Shown here: in pieces, positions 60,354-64,000 of the stretch
Layout of the letters: each line of letters starts with the position of its first letter
Numbering within the stretch: position 1 is the first letter of the stretch
Assembly (NCBI GenBank): GCA_027604005.1
Contig: JADGJT010000029.1
Span: 1-64,000, forward strand
Source: Dinochytrium kinnereticum
Lineage: Eukaryota > Chytridiomycota > Chytridiomycetes > Chytridiales > Chytridiaceae
Direction: 5' to 3'
DNA length: 64,000 nucleotides
Position numbers and translations under genes: made by a program
The notes under the pieces: generated by a model
Told to the model about the DNA's origin: nothing
The model's database searches: none
The model's input: the letters and a program-made list of their open reading frames with translations, nothing else

Positions 60354-61344
60354 TTATTGGATTTCGTCTGCCACCATTAAAGAAATCATGGCAGCAAGAT
60401 CTTTTCTCCTTTCTGTTGGCAATGTTTCCCCGTATGCTAACGAGAAGGTTAACCTCATCAAAAATATAGAAAACAAGTACATCGTATTTGCTGAAGCTGT
60501 AGAATTGTGCTTTCCAAGTCGAAGACACCATCCTTTTTCAAAGTTTTTTTAAGTCCTTTCACAAAATCAGCTGTTATGAAGTTAGCATCAAATAAAGCAA
60601 AATGACTTTTACTTGATGTTGGGTCCAACTCTATCCCAATATCCGGAAGTCTCTCTTGCTCATCTGCAAGGTCCACTGGTGCCCGTTGTGTCACTTCCCA
60701 AAGGTTGCTCTCTAGAACCTCAACAACTCTTTCTACTCCAAACTTTTCATGAAACTCTACATTAAAACATCAATAAATTGGGCTGAATATATAAAATCAC
60801 CTTCTTCTACTTGTTTCTTGTTACATTCGATGATTTCTACTTGGTTATCAAAACACCAATCCTCCAAAGCGTCGTTCTTCTCAGAATCCTTGGTTGCAAC
60901 GACTACCCGAAAGAGGAGATTATCCATAACAAGTACTTCCGCCCATTGCTCCAGTTCAGAAATAGTATCTGGCTACCATCTGTCAGGTCTTTCTCAATGA
61001 AGAATCAAAGTTTACCTTCAACTCCTCACAAACATATATCATCCCAACAGTTTCATCCAAAAACGTAAGATCGAAGTCCGGAGTTAAAACGGGCGAAGAA
61101 TGGATGCAAAGTTCAACATCCAGGCTATAATATTTTGTCTTGATAGCTAACGGAACGCATGTTGGTGGTGCTGGGGGCGCCTGTAACACCAGATCCTCGA
61201 CTGTTGATTTCTTGGATATTTTCGAAACCAAAGCTAAAGCAGAGCTCGCTTAGCTCCTTCCAAGGCATCCAAGATCGCATTACCTTGAACTACATGAATG
61301 AGCGGCTCTTTGCCCTTGCCTATCACCAGAATTGATGGTACCAT
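60354..61344 (-). CDS. AAGAB: Alpha/gamma-adaptin-binding protein p34 (AAGAB/Irc6 family)
   Basis: Chaperone for assembly of AP-1/AP-2 clathrin adaptors, with a Rab-like fold. Start chosen at 61342-61344: MVPSILVIGKGKEPLIHVVQ, then by a 51-nt intron ALVSKISKKSTVEDLVLQAP. Then follow PLAIKTKYYSLDVELCI (the equivalent of the family's KYYSADINLCV), DETVGMIYVCEELK, LFRVVVATKDSEKNDALEDW, EIIECNKKQ and EKFGVERVVEVLESNLWE. The C-terminal helix signature RSYGETLPTERRKDLAAMIS is rebuilt across a 45-nt intron, ending in VADEIQ with TAA 60354-60356. The frame is open further upstream of the chosen ATG, so the start is moderately certain. The 5' end overlaps the divergent TAF8 gene. Confidence 0.85.
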
Positions 61345-62294
61345 TCCGTTCCAGTTTTTTTTTTGGGGAAGCGATTTGAGTAACAGCAGTTCTCTTGGAA
61401 AAGGTTTCTTGGGGCCAAAGGCGAGCTGTGCATGCCTCAAGCAGATTGCTTCGCTGATTTTAAAATCTTCGGGGTTTAATTCGACGACGACTGAAGCTTT
61501 GTCATTGTTATCCTCGGCGCTTGATTTATGTGGGATTACGTCTCTTTATTTTTATTTTTTTTCTTTCTTTTTTTTCCGTTTGTGCCTTTTTGCCTATTTT
61601 TAATGCAACTGTAGATTTAAGCTTGATTGTGTCAAAAACGATAGATTTTTCAGAACTTGCATGCAGGAGTAAGCCAAACATTCATGATGTTGGAATGGTA
61701 TTTTTCTTTTTCTGATTCGTTGCTATGTATATTAATAATTTTAGGCATTTAATGCCTTTGATATATCCCCCAAGAGTGTTTTAGAATATCTTTCCACCTG
61801 TGAATTACAACGTAACTGCTTTAATCTTTCTTAAGGTCGTAACTTACATGTAATTATTATTTTAGCCGACAAACAGCTGGAACGCAAGATAAAAACTTTA
61901 CCAGTGGAACGCAATCTGGCTGGAGAAGAATTTCGATACGCAGCATTCCCTTGCACCGATATCCCTCGACCACGTCCGACCTCTATTCCTCTCTTTCTAC
62001 CACCATACCCCAGCGAGCACACCTATCAAGCCAGCAAGGTATTGATCTCCCAAAACTCCATGGAACTAAACTCCCCAGATACCTTTCCGAGCAAACTTTG
62101 ACAAAGCAAGACTTCGAGAGATGAACGCACGGCAAAAAAGGCAAGTCGAAACGAATCTACGACGACTCTTGATGGCAAGGGAACGGTTAGAAGGAAGAAA
62201 AAGAACTCTTGTAAATTACGAGATTCATAAGAATATGGAGGAGAGGCGGCAGCTTAGCATTCAGCAGAAAGAATCAGAAGCGATTGATGCATGA
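61298..62294 (+). CDS. TAF8: TFIID subunit TAF8-like, histone-fold protein
   Basis: TFIID/SAGA-type histone fold: LKQIASLILKSSGFNSTTTE and ALSLLSSALDLYLSLIVSK (rebuilt across the intron at 61531-61614). KTIDFSELACRSKPNIHDVG and AFNAFDISPKSVLEYL follow. After the fold a Pro-rich region DIPRPRPTSIPLFLPPYPSE leads to HTYQASKIPFRANFDKARLR (TAF8 C-terminal domain style) and a basic coiled tail. TGA 62292-62294. The only in-frame ATG before the fold is at 61298 (MSGSLPLPITRIDGTIPFQ), inside AAGAB exon 1 on the other strand. If a 5' exon exists it was not seen. TAF3 also has this kind of histone fold, but the Pro-rich PPYPSEHTY block favours TAF8. Confidence 0.82.
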
Positions 62295-62416
62295 GTTCAT
62301 TGGCATATCGCTATTTAATGTGTTCCGTTGACTCAACAGATGATTTATTAATATCACTACTATGTAAATAGATGCAAATTGCGTTTTTGGAAACATATTA
62401 ACATAAGTGCCATGTG

Positions 62417-64000
62417 TTAAATATCAGAAAAAGATTCCTCGTCTTGGAGGCGTATATAGGTTGAGGGAAAGACACCGATTGGTCCGACGGCTCCATCGCC
62501 ACTAGGAATCATTCCCATCCTGATTCCAAAAAAATAAAATAAATATTAAGGAACCCCATTGGAACAATAAAGAATAACAAAGAGAAAGCATAAAGCTCAC
62601 CACCAAACAGGATCCGCATAGTCGATCACCAAAATTCTCTCCCCTTGTTCAAATTGAAGTTCCCCTGGCTCATCCGTACTAAATGTGTATATCGCCGTCC
62701 CCCAAACAGGTGCAATATCCGGTAAATCGGTCGGCTCAATATTTGATGGTGTCATGGAAAGTCTCTCCTCACACGTCCCTCTAGCAACGTCCTTCATCTC
62801 ATAAGCATTCTTCAAGTTCCCATCCACTCCAGCTTTAAAATCTCCGTCTACGTCCCCGCCAATCACCGTGGACGCTCTTGATATATTCCCTACAGATGGG
62901 GTTTCTCTTCGCATCTGATTCTCAATTTCAATAACGTCTTCCTGCGGATCTAAAAGTTTGGCCCCGAGACTATTATTCATACGTTTGTAAGTGTCTACAA
63001 GCGTTCCGTAGACGCTGTCTCCGGAATCCCTTAAATCAGGTCCATACGGCCCTTCTAATTCCTTAACGCTTTCCATTGAATCCTTTGCCAACGCAATGCC
63101 TCTAATTGATGTTCTCCTTGACCGTGATCGACACCACAAGCACAGCACCACAATTAGCACCAACACCATTAATCCTCCAACCGCGCCTAAAATCCCAACC
63201 ACCAATTTCAACGGAAACTTCCCTCCCTCTAAATTTTTGTCCGATCTCTCGTTCGAGGAAAAATCAAAGGGGACTATCCCTTGAATAAGACCGGCATTCC
63301 CGTCATTCGAAGAAAGGATAAAAGGAGATACTATTGTGCTCCCTGATATCAACACAGAACTATAGCGGCTGCTATTGAACCAAATACTCCCATAAAGAAT
63401 CACGGAAGAAGAGTTTTGACGGTTTGTAAGTGGTAGCCCTAGGATTCCTCGAATACTGGTTCGAACATCGACTGGTATTTCTGTGAAGATTTTTCCGTCC
63501 CAGAAACCTACGTAAGGAAGGAGAGATTGCGAGGCGGTGCCGACAATATAGAGAGATTTGCTGTTTGCATCAACGGTGAGATGGTCGACTGGACCTCGCA
63601 GGTTTGGGATGGGATTTAAGTCATTGGTTTCCATGTTCCAGGATGCCAGGAAAAAGATTTCGTTGTTTATCGTTAAGCTTCCTCCCAGCATCAACAGGTT
63701 CTGCAGTAAAACCATGTAAGGGTGAGAAAGCATTGAGATATTACCATAAAGATTTGTGCAGTCGTAACATTGAGTTTTGCTGTCCCAAAATCAACCGACC
63801 GCCATTCAGCTATGTCTAGTCTCCAAGCACAGACGCTGTTACAAGAGATCCCGATTGGACCACTAAAGTCTCCAATGACAACAATCTCTTGTCTCTGTTC
63901 TAGGAAGAACTGTTTCCGAACACGCGGCAAAGGTAACGAAAGTCCGACTATAGTAAAAGCGTTTATAAAAAGTCAAAGAGAGATGAAATGACCTAAAGAT
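62417..64000 (-). CDS. RAX2: RAX2-like cell-polarity protein with C-terminal SH3 domain, 5' end beyond the window
   Basis: Type I membrane protein of the fungal bud-site/polarity family (Rax2, kelch-like ectodomain). The part seen begins near 63990. It contains VVIGDFSGPIGISCNSVCAW, LMLGGSLTINNEIFFLASW, LRGPVDHLTVDANSKSLYIV and LLPYVGFWDGKIFTEIPVD, as in the C-terminal Rax2 ectodomain. A transmembrane helix (LKLVVGILGAVGGLMVLVLI, near 63205-63145) is followed by an Arg-rich stop-transfer. A cytoplasmic tail of about 190 residues ends in an SH3 domain: AIYTFSTDEPGELQFEQGE, YADPVWWMGMIPSGDGAVGP and IGVFPSTYIRL. The SH3 is split by a 47-nt intron. The gene ends in ESFSDI, TAA 62417-62419. The ALYxF, WW and FPxxY positions are all present, so the SH3 fold should be functional. 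Confidence 0.85.

Overview
This is an intron-rich, gene-dense eukaryotic segment that is best explained as an early-diverging, zoosporic (flagellated) fungus. Three observations point there. A RAX2-like polarity protein, MYO2-type myosin V, MON2, RAD14 and fungal-style GET3/HEM15 genes indicate fungi. A ciliary STPG/SHIPPO (PG-rich repeat) protein indicates a flagellum, which Dikarya have lost. A UBE3A-type ligase with an AZUL zinc domain and a mitochondrial ClpP are lineage-patchy genes missing from yeasts. The exact species cannot be read from the window. Three runs of ten N (17182-17191, 27466-27475, 54538-54547) show that it is a scaffold.

Layout. Positions 1-327 hold a decayed Ty1/copia protease fragment. 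Then follow a Ulp2-type SUMO protease (+), the STPG-repeat flagellar protein (-), DGAT2 (+), an AZUL-HECT ubiquitin ligase (+), eIF6 (-), GAPDH (-), MOB4/phocein (-), myosin V (+), ClpP (+), the DEAH helicase Prp43 (+), a ZC3H3-like five-finger CCCH protein (+) and RRP1/Nop52 (+). Next is a divergent pair of armadillo-repeat genes (33.5-36.0 kb minus; 35.9-40.2 kb plus, the latter ending in SPRY). They are followed by CSTF2/Rna15 (-), glutaminyl cyclase (-), XPA/Rad14 (-), MON2 (+), ferrochelatase (+), CPSF30/Yth1 (+), a small acidic unknown (-), an alternative NADH dehydrogenase (+), GET3 (-), a decayed copy of part of DGAT2, a small secreted/GPI-like unknown (+), ALG10 (-), AAGAB/p34 (-), TAF8 (+) and a RAX2-like protein with an SH3 tail (-, running off the right end).

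The genes are nearly all housekeeping functions: SUMO/ubiquitin, lipid storage, ribosome biogenesis (eIF6, RRP1, Prp43), mRNA 3'-end processing (CSTF2, CPSF30, ZC3H3), membrane traffic (MON2, AAGAB, myosin V, GET3) and respiration/heme. I see no biosynthetic cluster, CRISPR, tRNA or rRNA. The unusual aspects are structural. Several genes contain very small exons (6-23 nt), often carrying the family's signature motif. Neighbouring genes are packed to 9-70 bp, with overlapping divergent 5' ends. A relic of DGAT2 exon 2 with its flanking introns lies 48 kb from the intact gene. The RAX2-like protein has an unexpected SH3 end. I reconstructed exons by eye from GT-AG sites, reading frame and protein-family continuity, so individual splice sites and 5' ends can be wrong even where the gene identity is secure.
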